From Alphaproteobacteria bacterium AO1-B (GTDB taxonomy: Bacteria > Pseudomonadota > Alphaproteobacteria > Rhizobiales > Stappiaceae): DNA of 64,000 nt. The translations under genes were made by a program, and so were the position numbers. Within the stretch, counting starts at the first letter, position 1; every line of letters begins with the position of its first letter. Location of the stretch: positions 372,001-436,000 of the forward strand of contig MLAX01000005.1 in assembly GCA_001890945.1 (NCBI GenBank), in the 5' to 3' direction. Under the pieces are notes generated by a model. The model saw nothing but the letters and a program-made list of their open reading frames with translations. It ran no database searches and was not told the origin of the DNA. This document shows, in pieces, positions 34,640 to 42,941 of this stretch.

Positions 34640-35524
34640 ATGACAGAGCCCGTCTTTCGTTTCGCGCCTTCTCCGAATGGCCATCTGCATCTTGGTCATG
34701 CCTTGTCGGCCTTGCTGAATGCCCGGGCGGCAGTGGCGTTGCATGGCCGGTTTCTGGTGCGTGTAGAAGACATCGATCAGACCCGGTGCACGCCTGAGCT
34801 GGAACGGGATCTGTTTGAGGATCTGGCATGGCTTGGGGTTCCGCTTGATGAGCCGGTGTTACGTCAGTCGGAAGCCTTTCCGCACTACCGGTCGGCGCTG
34901 GAAAAGCTTCAGGACCTCGGGCTGGTCTATCCGGCCTACCTGACGCGGGCCGAGATCAAACGCTTCGTCGCTGGTCACGAAGAAAAGGGCAATCCTTGGC
35001 CACGGGACCCGGATGGCGCGCCGCTTTATCCCGGAGACGATGCGGTTCTGAGCGAAGAGGAAATACAAGAACGGTCTCAGAGCGATGCGCCCTTTGCTCT
35101 CCGGCTTGATATGAAGGCGGCTCTGAGCCGGATCGGAGAACCGCTCACCTGGCAGGAGTTTGGCGCGGAAGGGCCTGCGTTGTTCGAACCAGCGAAATCC
35201 ATCGCTGTGGATGCTGCAGCCTGGGGAGATGTGGTTCTGGCCCGGAAAGACACACCGACGAGTTATCACCTCTCCGTTGTCGTCGATGACGCGCGTCAGG
35301 GGATCACGGATGTACTGCGCGGCCAGGATCTCTATGCAGCAACAAGCGTCCACCGCGTTCTGCAAAAATTGCTGGACCTGCCGGAGCCGCGCTACCGCCA
35401 CCACCGGCTGATCCTTGGAGACGATGGCCGTAAGCTGTCCAAGTCAAACCAGGACACAAGCCTGCGATCCTTGCGGGGCGCCGGCGCGACCCATGCGGAT
35501 CTTCGCAAGCGTATTGGGCTCTAA
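34640..35524 (+). CDS. gluQRS: Glutamyl-Q tRNA(Asp) synthetase
   Basis: A 294-residue truncated glutamyl-tRNA synthetase that charges glutamate onto queuosine of tRNA-Asp. The start MTEPVFRFAPSPNGHLHLGHA contains the HIGH-type motif (HLGH) and the end has KLSKSNQDTSLRSLR (KMSKS-type). The anticodon-binding domain is absent, as in all GluQRS. The cysteines that bind zinc in the E. coli enzyme are missing here (LVYPAYLTRAEIKRFV). The ATG at 34640 gives the conserved N-terminus; the upstream part of the frame is not conserved. Confidence 0.92.
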   Translation: MTEPVFRFAPSPNGHLHLGHALSALLNARAAVALHGRFLVRVEDIDQTRCTPELERDLFEDLAWLGVPLDEPVLRQSEAFPHYRSALEKLQDLGLVYPAYLTRAEIKRFVAGHEEKGNPWPRDPDGAPLYPGDDAVLSEEEIQERSQSDAPFALRLDMKAALSRIGEPLTWQEFGAEGPALFEPAKSIAVDAAAWGDVVLARKDTPTSYHLSVVVDDARQGITDVLRGQDLYAATSVHRVLQKLLDLPEPRYRHHRLILGDDGRKLSKSNQDTSLRSLRGAGATHADLRKRIGL

Positions 35525-35540
35525 TGCTCCGCCCCATTCA

Positions 35541-36506
35541 CTACATCCCGAGGACATACTCCAGGAACCAGATCCAGAGACTTGTCGTCAAAACGGCCAG
35601 CGCTGTGGTTACGGTGATCGCGTTCGCTGACATGGCGTGACCGGTGCCATATTTGTTCGCGAAAACATAGGCATTGATCCCGGTTGGGCAGGCGGCCGTC
35701 AAAGTGGAGACGGCCACCCAGAGCGGTGGTAAGTTGAAAACGAAATACCCCAACGAGAACACGGTTGCCGGCATGATGACGATCTTGATCGCTGACAGAA
35801 CCAGCCCGGGCAGTATGTTGCCGCGCATGCCATATTGAACAAGGCTCATACCCAGCGAAATTAGGGCGAGAGGCAGTGCGGTTGCGCCGATCCGGTTCAG
35901 CAGGTCACTTGCCAAAGACGGCAGGTCAAACCCGGTCATGCGCCAGCAGAACGCGGCGATTATGGTGATCACAAGTGGATTGCGGATCAGGCTCTTTGCG
36001 GCGCTTTTAATCAAGGTCAGTACCGGTGGGCTTTCCCCGCCGCTGTCATGGGCAGCGGCCCGCTCCATCACAATTGCCATCAAAACGGTCATGAAAGCCA
36101 GGTGGATGGAAACAATGAGCAGCAAGGGGACCAAGCCGTCATCCCCGTAGACTGCTGCGACCAGCGGCAGACCGACCAGAATTGTATTTGCAAAAGCCGC
36201 CGAGATCGCTCCGATCGCACCGGCACGGGCATCGCGCCCGAAGCCTTTGCGAATGACGAGAGTTCCAAGTGTCCAGGCGCACGCGATCCCGAGAAAATAA
36301 CTCGCCCAAAGCGCCCATGGCAGTCCTGCCGACAGATCTGCTGTCACTAGCGTCCGGAAAATCAGGATCGGAATGGCAACCACATAGACAAATTCGCCGA
36401 GCGCTTCGCTTACCTTCATGCTGAGGATTTTGGTTCGGGCCAGGGCGTATCCAAAGCCGATCAGCAGAAAGACAGGGGCGACGATTGTGAGTGTTTGAAC
36501 AAACAT
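35541..36506 (-). CDS. AEC family transporter (auxin efflux carrier type)
   Basis: A 321-residue membrane protein with about ten helices and the AEC/MdcF features: PVFLLIGFGYALARTKILS at the start, the mid-protein SAAFANTILVGLPLVAAVYG, and TLTAACPTGINAYVFANKYG in the second half. Substrates are usually carboxylates such as malonate or malate, unknown here. It converges with gluQ (16 bases) and is divergent from the histidine-kinase gene. Confidence 0.9.
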   Translation of the reverse strand: MFVQTLTIVAPVFLLIGFGYALARTKILSMKVSEALGEFVYVVAIPILIFRTLVTADLSAGLPWALWASYFLGIACAWTLGTLVIRKGFGRDARAGAIGAISAAFANTILVGLPLVAAVYGDDGLVPLLLIVSIHLAFMTVLMAIVMERAAAHDSGGESPPVLTLIKSAAKSLIRNPLVITIIAAFCWRMTGFDLPSLASDLLNRIGATALPLALISLGMSLVQYGMRGNILPGLVLSAIKIVIMPATVFSLGYFVFNLPPLWVAVSTLTAACPTGINAYVFANKYGTGHAMSANAITVTTALAVLTTSLWIWFLEYVLGM

Positions 36507-36642
36507 GCCTTTGACGGGGCTTGAGTTTGGCTGGTGGACACCGGCCAGCGGGGAAGGTAAGCAAGTCTGTCATACTGGTTCGCTGGAGATCGGGACGCAA
36601 GCCCCTGATGCCATCCGTTTTGAATTGGGGTCGCGCCGAATG

Positions 36643-37818
36643 GCTGAATACGATGAGGACAGTGTCAATCTTGCGCTTCTGGCGCATGATTTGCGCACGC
36701 CCTTGGGTGCCATGCGGCTGACAGCTGAACTGATTGAAACAGGACCTTTGAATGACGCGCAATCAGAGCAACTGTCTGTGCTCATGCGGGCCATCGACTC
36801 TCTCGAGCAGATGACAACGGAATTGATTACGGATGCAGCTCCTGGGGATGCAGGCGAAGATGCAGCCGTTCCGATTTCGACAATAGTACATGATTGCACG
36901 GATTTGTTCCGCGTGGCGGCCGGGAAGAAGGGCCTGAAACTCACTGTGCGGCTTCAAGATACGGCTGGCGCATGTCAGGCGATCAGCGCTGGCCAACTCC
37001 GGCGCACTGTCTCCGCATTGCTCGATAATGCAATCAAGTACACGGAGAGAGGCGGCATCAGTCTTGAGGTGATCTCTTGTCCGTTTCCGGAAAGACAGCT
37101 TGGATCCTCCGAGCACTCGAGTGCGAGCGCTGCAGACGCCTACTGGGTCAGTCTCTCAATTACTGATACAGGGCCCGGCATTGATCCGGCGGAACGGGAT
37201 GATCTGTTCCGTCCTTTTGTGAGAGGGCGCAAAGCTCAGGAAAATACACCGGGCAGCGGTCTTGGCCTTTGGGGAATTGCTCAAACGGTTCGGCAGATGG
37301 GCGGTGTCTTGAACCACTCCTCCCCGGAGACGGGCGGCAGCCGCTTCGAAGTGCAAATCCCTGTAGAGCCGGCCGCGCCCGGGATTAAAGGCGCCAAGAC
37401 TGCTTCAAAGGCGGGCGCGGAAGACAATGAACTTCCTGACCATGTCCTGATCGTGGACGACAATGAAACCAATTGCCGCCTCTTGGCCGCCTTGTTGGAA
37501 TCCTTTGGCGTCACCTCAGATATTGCCCATTCGGGCGAAGAGGCGATCAGACTGGCTCAGGAAAAGGAACTCGGGGCCGTTCTCCTGGATCTTCATATGC
37601 CCGGCATGGGGGGTCTTGAAGTTGCCCAGGAGCTGCGCCGGATCCGACCGGCCGAGGAGTTGCCGCTCATAGCGGTTACTGCTGCTCTGGAAGCTTTTGG
37701 CGACAATTTGCTGCGCAAGGCTGGATTTATGGAGGGGGTGGGCAAGCCGCTGGCGCCGTCTGCTCTTTACGATGTCCTTGTAAGAGCGCAGCAACTCAAG
37801 AGTGTTCACTGGATCTAG
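36643..37818 (+). CDS. Soluble hybrid sensor histidine kinase / response regulator
   Basis: A 391-residue cytoplasmic hybrid kinase with no sensor or membrane part. The dimerisation box starts almost at the N-terminus, with phospho-accepting H16 in LALLAHDLRTPLGAM. The ATPase domain has the N-box DNAIKYTERGG, the G1 box DTGPGIDPAE and G2 GSGLGLWGIAQ. A receiver domain (about 265-391) has acidic HVLIVDDNETN, phospho-acceptor Asp in VLLDLHMPGMGG and the lysine in GVGKPLAPSA. The reading frame extends upstream to 36505, but that ATG overlaps the start of the divergent AEC gene, so the start at 36643 is likelier. Confidence 0.85.
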   Translation, partial: AEYDEDSVNLALLAHDLRTPLGAMRLTAELIETGPLNDAQSEQLSVLMRAIDSLEQMTTELITDAAPGDAGEDAAVPISTIVHDCTDLFRVAAGKKGLKLTVRLQDTAGACQAISAGQLRRTVSALLDNAIKYTERGGISLEVISCPFPERQLGSSEHSSASAADAYWVSLSITDTGPGIDPAERDDLFRPFVRGRKAQENTPGSGLGLWGIAQTVRQMGGVLNHSSPETGGSRFEVQIPVEPAAPGIKGAKTASKAGAEDNELPDHVLIVDDNETNCRLLAALLESFGVTSDIAHSGEEAIRLAQEKELGAVLLDLHMPGMGGLEVAQELRRIRPAEELPLIAVTAALEAFGDNLLRKAGFMEGVGKPLAPSALYDVLVRAQQLKSVHWI

Positions 37819-37849
37819 CCAGTCGTCGAGACGGGCAGCGGGGTCGCAA

Positions 37850-38509
37850 TTAGGCTTTTGCGATCTCTATTGCCATTTCGAGCGCATCCGCGAGGCGGTC
37901 ATCGCCCCAGAACAGCTCGCCATTTTGAAGAACGAAACTGGGTGCGCCGAAGATACCTTTCTCTACAGCTTCTTCGACAGACGCGCGCAAGGCGTCCTTT
38001 ACTTCTGGCGATTTAGCAGCCTCAAGAACGTCCTTGGCAGGAGCGCCTGCCTCCAGGAGGAGGTGCGCTAAAAAGGCTTCATCGGAAATGTCCTCACCGC
38101 TGCCGAACTCGGCAACAAAAACGGCGCGCGTGAAGTCGCCGATCCAAGGCTGTGTCCGCCCTGCCTGAGCAATCCGCGCGGCCAGCAATCCGGCCTGAGG
38201 AAATGGATCCGGGATGGTCAGTGGCAGGCCATAGCGGGCGCATTGGCGCTCCATATCCCGCCACATGTAACGGCCTTTGGCCGGATAGAGGTTGAACGGC
38301 GATGTGTCCCAGCCGCTTTTCTTGAAAATCGGGCCAAGCAGGAACGGTCTCCAAGACAAGCTGACACCGGCATCCCGCGCCTGTGTTTCGATCCGCATTG
38401 CGGACAAGTAGCTGTAAGTAGAGCCGAATTCGTACCAGAACTCGATCGATGGCTGCGTCGTTGCGTGTAGTTGGACGACGTTGGACTGGATATTTGGGTC
38501 AGTGGTCAT
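37850..38509 (-). CDS. 2-hydroxychromene-2-carboxylate isomerase family protein (DsbA-like fold)
   Basis: A 219-residue protein of the HCCA isomerase/kappa-GST family. The glutathione-activating serine lies in FWYEFGSTYSYLSAM; conserved are WRPFLLGPIFKKSGW, NLYPAKGRYMWRDMERQ and, near the end, GIFGAPSFVLQNGELFWGDDRL. The type enzyme isomerises 2-hydroxychromene-2-carboxylate in naphthalene breakdown, but here no aromatic pathway genes are near, so the function is probably a glutathione-dependent isomerisation or redox step of other kind. Start ATG 38509; the longer open frame is an overlap artefact with the PAP2 gene. Confidence 0.88.
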   Translation of the reverse strand: MTTDPNIQSNVVQLHATTQPSIEFWYEFGSTYSYLSAMRIETQARDAGVSLSWRPFLLGPIFKKSGWDTSPFNLYPAKGRYMWRDMERQCARYGLPLTIPDPFPQAGLLAARIAQAGRTQPWIGDFTRAVFVAEFGSGEDISDEAFLAHLLLEAGAPAKDVLEAAKSPEVKDALRASVEEAVEKGIFGAPSFVLQNGELFWGDDRLADALEMAIEIAKA

Positions 38510-38596
38510 CGAGCGATCGAGTTTTTCATGAAGCACGCCGGAGAAAACCGGCAGGAAAGGATTGGATGGGCAACAGGGATGCGCTAAACAGCGGCC

Positions 38597-39454
38597 ATGA
38601 TCGACACGCGTTTGACAAAGCATATCCAGAAGATTGCCCCAAGCAAAGCTGTTGCCTGGTGCATCGCACATCCGTTCTTGGCCACAATCGCCTATGTCGC
38701 GCTGGTGTCTGCGTTTTTTCTGGCCTTTCCCCGAACCGATTTGTGGGTAAGCGGTCTTTTCTACAGTCAAACGGATGGCTTTTGGGCGCAACACAATCCG
38801 TTCCTGCAAAAAGTCCGGCATCTTGGACCGTATCTGGTTCAAACGATCGCCATCTGTTCGGTGGCCATTTTGGTGATCAAGTTGTTGCTGCCGGGCCGGC
38901 CTCCGATCGTGCCGCTGCGAAAGCCGGTTTTTCTCATCTCCACTTTGATCCTGGGACCGGGGATCCTGGTGAACTCGATCCTGAAGGATAACTGGGGCCG
39001 CCCACGGCCGCGCTCGATTGAAGAGTTTGGCGGGGAGTTGCCGTTTCAACCAGTCTGGAAAATGACTGATTACTGCGAACGGAATTGCTCGTTTACGTCC
39101 GGCGAAGGGGCTGCAGGTATCTGGCTTGTGACGATGGCGTTTCTGGTTCCAGCTTCTTGGCGGAAGGCGGTTCTCGCATTTGTGCTGCCGCTGTGTCTGA
39201 TCCTGTCAATCAACCGGGTCGCCTTCGGCGGGCATTTCTTCTCCGACACCATGTTGTCCTGGGGTCTGACGTTCCTTGTGGTCCTGAGCGTTTATTGGCT
39301 GCTTTATTTGAAGAAACCGCCGCTGATGACGGATCAGGGGCTGGATGAGTGGTTCACCCGAAACGGCCGGCGGCTGCATCGTCTGGCAAAACGTCTTCTT
39401 GTCCGGCTGCGTCAAGCCCTTCGTGGTTCCGGGAGCGCACAGTCGGAGAGCTAG
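38597..39454 (+). CDS. PAP2-family phosphatase (lipid phosphatase-like)
   Basis: A 285-residue membrane phosphatase with about six helices. The three PAP2 motifs are present in the form KDNWGRPRP, SFTSGEGAAG and NRVAFGGHFFSD. The usual PSGH of motif 2 is here TSGE, so the motif 2 histidine is replaced by glutamate; the motif 3 nucleophilic histidine is kept. This form occurs in some lipid A or phosphatidylglycerophosphate phosphatase-like proteins, so a lipid A or undecaprenyl diphosphate substrate is inferred. The C-terminal tail is arginine-rich. Confidence 0.85.
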   Translation: MIDTRLTKHIQKIAPSKAVAWCIAHPFLATIAYVALVSAFFLAFPRTDLWVSGLFYSQTDGFWAQHNPFLQKVRHLGPYLVQTIAICSVAILVIKLLLPGRPPIVPLRKPVFLISTLILGPGILVNSILKDNWGRPRPRSIEEFGGELPFQPVWKMTDYCERNCSFTSGEGAAGIWLVTMAFLVPASWRKAVLAFVLPLCLILSINRVAFGGHFFSDTMLSWGLTFLVVLSVYWLLYLKKPPLMTDQGLDEWFTRNGRRLHRLAKRLLVRLRQALRGSGSAQSES

Positions 39455-39467
39455 AGAGACTAACGGG

Positions 39468-39728
39468 TCACTTTTTTCTCGGCCGTGTGCGTTTGAGGAT
39501 CCGGGCAAATCGCAATGGCGACCGGTCTTCCACCCAGGTGATCATGTCATTCAGGTGTGGTGCTGACTTGCGGCGTTTGCGCAAGTGGCGGGCTGCGCTT
39601 CGGCTTGTGCCGATGATAACCACACTGCCGAGCGCCAAGAGCGGCACTCCGGTCGGGATCGGCAACCATACGGTCGCCAAGCCGAGCAGGATGAGAACAG
39701 CGGCCAACGACCACCACAGGATTTTCAT
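39468..39728 (-). CDS. Small two-helix membrane protein (PGPGW-like)
   Basis: An 86-residue protein with one hydrophobic hairpin (ILWWSLAAVLILLGLATVWL then GVPLLALGSVVIIGTS), followed by a basic tail ARHLRKRRK and a second basic patch at the end. The LPIPTGVPL turn resembles the PGPGW-type transmembrane proteins. The start at 39728 begins with the helix; the upstream ATG in frame adds nine residues. It converges with the PAP2 gene. Function unknown. Confidence 0.7.
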   Translation of the reverse strand: MKILWWSLAAVLILLGLATVWLPIPTGVPLLALGSVVIIGTSRSAARHLRKRRKSAPHLNDMITWVEDRSPLRFARILKRTRPRKK

Positions 39729-39808
39729 TTCAGCGCCAGAAATTGAAACGATCAACTTCTGATTAGCGCAGCGACTGAGACGGATTTATGAACCTCTTGG
39801 TTCGAACG

Positions 39809-40264
39809 TCACAAATGCGCCTTCAACGCGGTCAGAAAAGATCGGCTGCCACCATCAATCATTTGGTAGACCCGTTCGAAACCATCATCGCCGCCATAAT
39901 AGGGATCCGGCACATCGGTGGGCGGTGAGTTCAGGAACATACGCAGGCCGGGATGGTCTTTCCTGGTGCGTGATTTCAGCGTGCTCAGGTTGTTTGAGTC
40001 CATCGCCAATATGAAATCAAACTGCGTGAAATCGCGATCCGTCACCTCGCGGGCCCGTTGTGCGGTCAAGTCAATTCCATGCCGTGCGGCGACTTCAATC
40101 GATCTGGGATCCGGTGGGTCTCCTGCATGCCAAGCGCCCGTTCCGGCTGAATCAATTAGGAAGCGATCGCTCAATCCGGCATTTTCCACTGTGGCGCGAA
40201 AAACCCCTTCGGCGAGCGGTGAGCGGCAGATGTTGCCAAGGCAGACGAAAAGTACTGAAGTCAT
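39809..40264 (-). CDS. Low-molecular-weight protein-tyrosine phosphatase
   Basis: A 151-residue LMW-PTP. The P-loop is VCLGNICRSPLAEG, matching C-x5-R-S, with the nucleophilic cysteine at residue 8. The general-acid loop is VPDPYYGGDDGFERVYQMI. DSAGTGAWHAGDPPDPRS is typical of the eukaryote-like branch, not of the exopolysaccharide (Wzb) branch alone. It acts in the cytoplasm on phosphotyrosine or phosphoarginine-type substrates. It is divergent from the cyclase gene. Confidence 0.94.
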   Translation of the reverse strand: MTSVLFVCLGNICRSPLAEGVFRATVENAGLSDRFLIDSAGTGAWHAGDPPDPRSIEVAARHGIDLTAQRAREVTDRDFTQFDFILAMDSNNLSTLKSRTRKDHPGLRMFLNSPPTDVPDPYYGGDDGFERVYQMIDGGSRSFLTALKAHL

Positions 40265-40412
40265 AAGCCTATCAACCGGGCACTGACGCTGCTGTCAAGC
40301 GGATCGGCTGCGGTCCTGACATTTGCTGGCGGGTACAGGTTTTGAAGAACTTCCCTCTGAGTACCGGGCGCCGAGTTGTGAGCCACGGGCACAGAAGTCG
40401 ATGGGGGAAAAA

Positions 40413-41687
40413 ATGAAGGCGTCGGGTTTGGCGGTGATTGAAAGACTCAGGAAGGTCAGGTGGCCCGTTTGGCTGAAGGGGCTGGCATCCGCTGGCATCA
40501 CGTCAACGGATCCCTATGTCCGGCGCCGGCAGATGGTCGTGAACGTTTCGGCGCTGGTTGGTATCGCTGACAACCTGTTTCATACGATCCAGAACCTGAC
40601 CTATGCATTTCATGAACTGATGCCGCTCAGCATTTATGGGCTCATCATGATCTGCCTGTTTGGCGCGACTTCGCGACTGCATCGCTTTGGCGACAACGTT
40701 GCGGCGATCTATTTCGTAATGGTGATCGCGACCGGAAACACGTTCGTAGTTTGGTCGCTGGGTTTGGAAAGCGGAACGCAGGCCTATTTTGCCCTCGGTG
40801 GTGCGGCCTTCATCTTTTTTGGGGTGGGACATTGGCGCCTTTTCGCAGGCTGTTTCTGTCTTGCTCTGGTTCTTTTGGTTTCTGCGTACGTCTTTGCGCC
40901 AAACGTTGGACCTGTGATGCCTCATGACCTTGCCTTTCGAAAGCAATTGGCAGCGCAGGTCATGGTCAATGTTCTGATCATCTCCAGTGTCTTGATTGTA
41001 TATGCCTTGACGGCGTTGCATCGTGCTGAGGCTGCATTGGCAGCCGAACACGAGCGAGCCGAAACCCTGATCGAGACCATCATGCCTCGGTCAATCGCAG
41101 ACCGGTTAAAAAATGCGCCGGAAACCCGTATTGCTGACCGGCATGACGCTGTGACCGTGCTCTTTGCGGATCTCGTTGGGTTCACTCCAGCAGCGCGGAA
41201 CCTTCAACCGGATGAGGTGGTTGGGTTTCTTGATGGCCTGTTTCGGGACTTCGATCATCTGGTCGAAGAGTTTGGCGTTGAAAAAATCAAGACGATCGGG
41301 GATGCGTACATGGTGGTTGGAGGGCTGCAGAGTCCGCCCCACGAGGCTGCGGTTGCGGTCGGTCATCTGGCGCTCAAGATGATGAGTGTGATCCAGTCCA
41401 GTGAACCGCTCAGCGGCGTGCATCTAAACCTGCGGATTGGTATTCATACCGGACCAGCCATTGCCGGTGTGATCGGAAAGCGGCGGTTTTCCTACGATGT
41501 CTGGGGAGATGCCGTGAACGTCGCGAGCCGCATGGAATCGCATTCCGTGGCCGGAGAGATCCAGGTGACAGACGCATTTCGTAGTATGGCCGGGTCAAAT
41601 TTCTACTTTCAAGAGCGAGGCGCTGTTGAAATCAAGGGCGTCTGCAAGATGCAGACAGCCTTCTTAAAGGGAGTGAAGCATGGTTGA
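40413..41687 (+). CDS. Membrane-bound class III adenylate cyclase
   Basis: A 424-residue protein with six membrane helices (about 45-205) and a class III cyclase domain (about 245-410). The metal aspartates are in VLFADLVGFTPAAR and KTIGDAYMVVGG; the purine-selecting lysine (EKIKTIGD) and aspartate (YDVWGDAVNVASRM) point to ATP, not GTP; the arginine of VASRME stabilises the transition state. This architecture is frequent in Rhizobiales. I start at 40413 where GGGGGAAAA precedes the ATG; other in-frame ATGs lie at 40401 and further up. The stop overlaps the start of the dehydratase gene by eight bases. Confidence 0.9.
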   Translation: MKASGLAVIERLRKVRWPVWLKGLASAGITSTDPYVRRRQMVVNVSALVGIADNLFHTIQNLTYAFHELMPLSIYGLIMICLFGATSRLHRFGDNVAAIYFVMVIATGNTFVVWSLGLESGTQAYFALGGAAFIFFGVGHWRLFAGCFCLALVLLVSAYVFAPNVGPVMPHDLAFRKQLAAQVMVNVLIISSVLIVYALTALHRAEAALAAEHERAETLIETIMPRSIADRLKNAPETRIADRHDAVTVLFADLVGFTPAARNLQPDEVVGFLDGLFRDFDHLVEEFGVEKIKTIGDAYMVVGGLQSPPHEAAVAVGHLALKMMSVIQSSEPLSGVHLNLRIGIHTGPAIAGVIGKRRFSYDVWGDAVNVASRMESHSVAGEIQVTDAFRSMAGSNFYFQERGAVEIKGVCKMQTAFLKGVKHG

Positions 41688-41973
41688 AAAGCTGACGCCG
41701 GAGGAGCGCTCTGCTGGTTTGGAGAGCCTAGAGAACTGGCAACTCGTCAATGGCCGGGATGCAATCACCGCGACTTTCAAATTTGGTGATTTTTTGGAAG
41801 CCTTTGGGTTCATGACACAAGTTGCCCTGGCCGCAGAGAAGATGAACCATCATCCCGAGTGGTTTAACGTTTACAACACTGTCGAGATCACCTTGGCAAC
41901 ACACGACGTCGGTGGACTGAGTGCCTTGGATTTGAGGCTTGCGAAAAAGATCGATCAGATCGCGGGTAAATAA
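41680..41973 (+). CDS. 4a-hydroxytetrahydrobiopterin dehydratase (pterin-4a-carbinolamine dehydratase)
   Basis: A 97-residue PCD/PhhB protein, which dehydrates 4a-hydroxytetrahydrobiopterin to quinonoid dihydrobiopterin. The active-site motif is AEKMNHHPEWFNVYNTV and the C-terminal HDVGGLSALDLRLAKKID is typical. In bacteria it also serves other carbinolamine chemistry, such as that of molybdopterin. It overlaps the cyclase gene by eight bases, so translation may be coupled. No aromatic amino acid hydroxylase is nearby. Confidence 0.93.
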   Translation: MVEKLTPEERSAGLESLENWQLVNGRDAITATFKFGDFLEAFGFMTQVALAAEKMNHHPEWFNVYNTVEITLATHDVGGLSALDLRLAKKIDQIAGK

Positions 41974-42064
41974 TCGCGCCGTGACGAATGTTCCGGTGTT
42001 TGGGGGCATCCAAAGAGCCGGCTCCGAACTCTGCGGTTCGTTTCCGTTCATCCAGTAAAACGGT

Positions 42065-42328
42065 TTAGCCCTTCCGGATCACGAAGCTGTGCCCTGTTTC
42101 GGTCTTTTCTTTGTTGACCAATGTATGGCCCTGTTCTTGACAGAAGTGCGGAATGTCAATTTCCGCCATTGGATCCGTTGTTTGGACTGTGAGTTCCGCG
42201 CCAGCGTTCAGTCTTGAAAGTGCCTTTTTTGTTTTCAAAACCGGAAGCGGGCATTTCAGGCCCATCAAATCCAGGGTGTTTTCGGTCACGCGCAGAACTC
42301 CATTCACAGCATCTTGCTTTCCTTGCAT
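42065..42328 (-). CDS. TusA-family sulfurtransferase-like protein
   Basis: An 87-residue TusA/SirA-like protein. The hallmark CPxP motif is LMGLKCPLPVLKTKKAL, with the persulfide cysteine, and the second half is ELTVQTTDPMAEIDIPHFCQEQGHTL. TusA proteins carry sulfur to tRNA thiolation or molybdenum cofactor synthesis. I place the start at 42328 (MQGKQDAV); the open frame extends upstream into the DUF924 gene on the opposite strand and is not real there. Confidence 0.88.
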   Translation of the reverse strand: MQGKQDAVNGVLRVTENTLDLMGLKCPLPVLKTKKALSRLNAGAELTVQTTDPMAEIDIPHFCQEQGHTLVNKEKTETGHSFVIRKG

Positions 42329-42386
42329 ATATATCCTGGAAACAGGCGCCGAGAATACCCTGGTGGTGCCGTGAAAAGAGGATCCT

Positions 42387-42941
42387 TTGATGAGCGACGG
42401 TCTGGCAAGTCCGATAGACGTCCTGGACTTTTGGTGGGACGCGGGCGCGGAGAAATGGTTTGCGCGCGATGACGGTTTTGATGCGCGTTGCCGGGACAAG
42501 TTCCTTGCTACGATCAAGGCGGCACAGCAGGGCGACCTGGATGAATGGGCTGAAACGCCGAGTGGTGCCCTAGCTTTGATTCTTCTGCTGGACCAGTTCA
42601 CCCGGAACGTCTTTCGAGGATCTGCAGAAGCATTTGCCGCCGATCCAAAATCTGTTGCCATCGCAGAGGCGGCCGTCGCGCGCGGATATGACAAGGCCTT
42701 TCCAAAGGCGGTTCGGGTATTCTTTTATCTGCCCTTTGAGCACGCTGAAGATATGCAGCTTCAGGAGCGTGCGGTGGATTTATGTCAGCCGCTCGGAAAT
42801 ATGGAATTTTATCACTACGCTCTGATTCACATGGATGTTATCCGCCGCTTCGGCCGATTTCCGCACAGAAACGACATTCTGGGCCGGGTGTCTACCGAAG
42901 CCGAGATCGCCTTCTTAAAAGGCGGTGGATTCTCCGCCTAA
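42387..42941 (+). CDS. DUF924 family protein
   Basis: A 184-residue DUF924 protein. The conserved start is VLDFWWDAGAEKWFARDDGFDAR, then ALALILLLDQFTRNVFRGSA and the C-terminal RVFFYLPFEHAEDMQLQE and FYHYALIHMDVIRRFGRFPHRN. The family has a TPR-like helical fold without a known reaction. It is soluble and cytoplasmic by sequence. It is divergent from the TusA-like gene with only 58 bases between starts. Confidence 0.9.
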   Translation: MMSDGLASPIDVLDFWWDAGAEKWFARDDGFDARCRDKFLATIKAAQQGDLDEWAETPSGALALILLLDQFTRNVFRGSAEAFAADPKSVAIAEAAVARGYDKAFPKAVRVFFYLPFEHAEDMQLQERAVDLCQPLGNMEFYHYALIHMDVIRRFGRFPHRNDILGRVSTEAEIAFLKGGGFSA

